A stretch of 64,000 nt of DNA from Prevotella aurantiaca JCM 15754 (lineage in GTDB: Bacteria > Bacteroidota > Bacteroidia > Bacteroidales > Bacteroidaceae). The position numbers were made by a program, and so were the translations under genes. Under the pieces are notes generated by a model. That model made no database searches. It was not told where the DNA came from and saw only the letters and a program-made list of their open reading frames with translations. The stretch spans positions 79,061 through 143,060 of the forward strand of contig NZ_BAKF01000002.1 in NCBI RefSeq assembly GCF_000614025.1. Direction: 5' to 3'. Numbering within the stretch: the stretch's first letter is position 1; the number at the start of each line of letters is the position of its first letter. This document shows, piece by piece, positions 61,780 through 64,000 of the stretch.

Positions 61780-61896
61780 TGATTGCCAATTAAGTTTAGA
61801 GTTTTAGTCTGAATAATAAATAAAAAGGTATTTTTGCACAATGACAACAAAAAAGAATTTATAAAATAAAATGATGACTTTTCAAGTAAAGTAACT

Positions 61897-61924
61897 ATAT
61901 TTGCAGTTGTGCACTTTTGTTTGA
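61897..61924 (+). promoter_or_regulatory. promoter and leader repeat of the PoNi-like gene
   Basis: TATATTTG (61897-61904) followed by AGTTGTGCACTTTTGTTTGA (61905-61924). The latter is the exact inverse of 61760-61779 and close to the leader of the divergent GAD-like gene, so both immunity-like genes share the same start-of-transcript sequence. The remaining 61574-61994 has no gene. Confidence 0.5.
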
Positions 61925-61994
61925 TAAAAGTTCAACCACAGAAGAGCAACCTATATAACATATGGTATTGAAACCATTTCAAATGAAATAACTT

Positions 61995-62801
61995 ATGGGA
62001 TTATTTAATTTTAAATTGGGTGGTTCTAAAAAAGAACAAGATAAACCTATTAGGGATAAATTAAAGGATAAAAAGTACTTTGATAAGATTCTGAGTATTA
62101 AGTTAGGAGAAATAGAGCATGATGAAAAGTACATACAGGAAGAAAGGGAAAAAAGTGGAATCGTACGTCCATTTTGGTATTGGTCTTCTGCAGTGAATCA
62201 TATACGATTAATTGAAATAAGTTACTCTATGGGGGAAAATGTTGGCAAATTAAGAAAGTTATATATAAGTTCTTTGGATAATTATATATTTGGAGCTAAC
62301 TTTAGGAATCCCATATACGCAGCTGATTTAGATAGAATTTCATTAGGAATACTATTAGACATAGAAAATACAGATTTCAATCGTTTAGTTGACTATATGA
62401 TGAAAATGGACAAGCAAGCAAAGCCAGCAGGCTGGACACCTGATTTATTACTTTGGTTTATGCTAAACTCTCGATTAAAAGAGAACGAAAAACAAATGTA
62501 TGCAGATAAGCTTGCTTTCCCTAAGTTGTATAAAGGACTTTTCAAGTTAACACAAATATCAGATGCACAAGAAGCAAAGAAAGCACTTAAAGATTATATA
62601 GAGAAATGGTATAATCTGAACAAAGATGCACCTTGGTATAACAATCATTTAAAGAAGAACTGTTATCGTGGCTATTGGGCATGGGAAGTTGCAGCGGTTG
62701 CAAAGATAATGAACATAGATGATTCGGAGCTTAAGGATAATCCGTATTATCCCTATGATATGGTACATTGGAAAGATGCAGAAGTTACTATAGAAGAGTA
62801 G
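61995..62801 (+). CDS. PoNi-like (DUF1911) immunity protein
   Basis: A 268-residue helical protein. It has the N-terminal helical part (FDKILSIKLGEIEHDEKYIQEE, WYWSSAVNHIRLIEISYSMGENVGKLRKLY) and the C-terminal DUF1911 block (YRGYWAWEVAAVAKIMNIDDSELKDNPYYPYDMVHW). Proteins of this type neutralise PoNe DNase toxins delivered by secretion systems. No PoNe toxin gene is visible, so it is an orphan immunity gene or its toxin lies outside the window. Separated from the glycohydrolase gene by 131 bases on the same strand. Confidence 0.85.
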   Translation: MGLFNFKLGGSKKEQDKPIRDKLKDKKYFDKILSIKLGEIEHDEKYIQEEREKSGIVRPFWYWSSAVNHIRLIEISYSMGENVGKLRKLYISSLDNYIFGANFRNPIYAADLDRISLGILLDIENTDFNRLVDYMMKMDKQAKPAGWTPDLLLWFMLNSRLKENEKQMYADKLAFPKLYKGLFKLTQISDAQEAKKALKDYIEKWYNLNKDAPWYNNHLKKNCYRGYWAWEVAAVAKIMNIDDSELKDNPYYPYDMVHWKDAEVTIEE

Positions 62802-62932
62802 TAATAGATAACATAAAATGAGAGAATATAAGACACGATGATTTCAATAAAAACCCTATAATGAACTTATTACTTACGTTAGATAATAAATAGTCATTGA
62901 TAAAAATATATGATAGAAAATAGATTTTTAAG

Positions 62933-63862
62933 ATGGAGATAAAAGACAAAATCTATGGTATTCTGTTTGGCCAAGCTATTGGTGACGCATTAGGTTTAGG
63001 AACAGAGTTCATGAGCAAAATAGAAGCTAAAAAGTATTATCCTGACGGATTAACAGATTATAGTCAGATTATCAGGGATTATCATCGTTCGAAATTCCAA
63101 CTTGGAGCATGGAGTGATGATACGGATATGATGCTCTGCATAGCCAATGCTTTTATTGAAGAAAGTGATTTTAATCTACACACAATTGCAAGAAACTTTA
63201 AAAATTGGCTCTATGCATCGGATACAAGAGGTGTAGGTCAAACCACTTTTAAGGTACTATCAATAGCCGATTATGTAGAGAAACCTCAACAGGTGGCAGA
63301 GCTAATTTGGAAAATGTCACGAACAAAAAATGCTGCCAATGGTGCTGTAATGAGAACTGCGATAGTTGGATTACTAAAAGAGAACGTGGCAAAAACTGCT
63401 AAAGATGTGTGTTTACTAACTCATTTCGACCCGCGATGTGTAGGGTCTTGTGTCATTATCTCTGAAATCATCAATCATTTGATATGGAAAAACGAGCAAC
63501 TTTCATTGTCACAAATTACTGAAATTGGCAATCAATATGATAATACCATAACGGAATATATTGATAAAGCATTCTATAACGACATTGATAGTTTAGAACT
63601 TGACGAACCATCAAGTATAGGTTATACTTTAAAAGCCTTAGGTGCTGCCTTGTGGTGTTTTTTTCATGCCCGCAATTTTGAAGAAGGATTATTAACTATA
63701 GTAAATGAAGCTGGAGATGCAGATACCAACGCAGCAATAGCTTGCGCTGTACTGGGTGCAAAATACGGCTATAATAATATTCCCAAGAAGTACGTTGACG
63801 GCTTAAAAAAGAAAGAATACTTAGCAAAGGTAGCCGACGATTTGATAGAAATTATTTCGTAA
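62933..63862 (+). CDS. ADP-ribosylglycohydrolase family protein
   Basis: A 309-residue enzyme with the family metal-binding motifs: GILFGQAIGDALGLGTEF, LGAWSDDTDMMLCIA (Asp-Asp-Thr-Asp), TKNAANGAVMRTA and the C-terminal VNEAGDADTNAAIACAVLGA (Asp-x-Asp-Thr). It would remove ADP-ribose from proteins or other targets. In this context, beside two immunity-like genes, it may reverse damage by an ADP-ribosylating toxin; that is inference. Complete; the final stop is at 63862. Confidence 0.88.
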   Translation: MEIKDKIYGILFGQAIGDALGLGTEFMSKIEAKKYYPDGLTDYSQIIRDYHRSKFQLGAWSDDTDMMLCIANAFIEESDFNLHTIARNFKNWLYASDTRGVGQTTFKVLSIADYVEKPQQVAELIWKMSRTKNAANGAVMRTAIVGLLKENVAKTAKDVCLLTHFDPRCVGSCVIISEIINHLIWKNEQLSLSQITEIGNQYDNTITEYIDKAFYNDIDSLELDEPSSIGYTLKALGAALWCFFHARNFEEGLLTIVNEAGDADTNAAIACAVLGAKYGYNNIPKKYVDGLKKKEYLAKVADDLIEIIS

Positions 63863-63933
63863 TTACTTGCCTCTGTTAACACCACTTTAGAAAAAAGTTA
63901 TCCTAACTGAATCTTTCGGTAATTGTTTCCTTC

Positions 63934-63968
63934 AACTTCAAAAGAACGAACTTTGTTCTTTTGAAGTT
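63934..63968. terminator. hairpin after the glycohydrolase gene
   Basis: A perfect 14-bp stem (AACTTCAAAAGAAC and its inverse) with a 7-base loop. It lacks a T run on the plus strand. Confidence 0.55.
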
Positions 63969-64000
63969 ATACACTATAACTAGCCCTCCCTTAAAAACCT

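Overview
The window looks like chromosome of a Bacteroidota bacterium, most likely Prevotella or a close relative. Evidence: a fused SecDF of about 1000 residues, promoters of the Bacteroidota form TTTG-N19/20-TAnnTTTG, fimbrillin-type lipoproteins, DUF4252/ECF-sigma clusters, a TonB receptor locus, and an AT-rich backbone. Species is not determinable by eye.

Host backbone, left (1-38978): 3' end of a mannose-1-phosphate guanylyltransferase gene; greA-HIT flanked by two paralogous membrane-protein genes; secDF; an EEP-family membrane phosphohydrolase; a rhomboid protease; HU; pdxS-pdxT; a secreted leucine-rich-repeat protein; dusB; ruvB; an ECF sigma/anti-sigma/DUF4252 cluster with one broken DUF4252 copy; topA-aroK; speA; a second ECF pair; a small peptide gene plus a large fimbrillin-like lipoprotein; a lipoprotein; a TonB-receptor locus with two related lipoproteins (the receptor gene is frameshifted); a pentein-like protein; a CPBP protease; ribF; and a tRNA with anticodon CAU.

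Integrated mobilizable element (39010-60256, about 21 kb): it sits in the tRNA gene and is bounded by a 44-bp direct repeat of the tRNA 3' end. From the left it carries a replication/regulation block (DUF3853, HTH protein, DnaC-like ATPase, second HTH protein), a mobilization block (possible oriT, MobC-like protein, relaxase, coiled-coil membrane protein), then on the opposite strand a long defence cargo, an unrecognised 427-residue protein and a tyrosine recombinase gene that is frameshifted. Direct repeats GGAAAACAATGGGAAAACA lie inside both ends and could be recombinase arm sites.

Defence cargo (44495-57024, all minus strand): an XRE regulator, two DNA methyltransferases, a McrB-like AAA ATPase, a McrC-like DUF2357/PD-(D/E)XK nuclease, a SIR2 protein, a HerA ATPase and, after a 200-bp gap, a Schlafen/AlbA_2-type ATP-binding protein. 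The six genes from methyltransferase to HerA overlap or are 2-11 bp apart, so a LlaJI/McrBC-like restriction module and a SIR2-HerA module appear to form one translationally coupled operon. This is the best candidate for an undescribed composite system in the window.

Right flank (60257-64000): an island of probable orphan immunity genes (small membrane protein, GAD-like/DUF1851 protein, PoNi-like DUF1911 protein, ADP-ribosylglycohydrolase) whose intergenic DNA carries repeated promoter/leader sequences, a version of which also occurs near 3.5 kb. No matching toxin gene is visible.

Three genes (a DUF4252 gene, the TonB receptor, the integrase) are broken by four apparent single-base changes, all at short homopolymers. 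This could be real decay, slippage-driven switching or assembly error.
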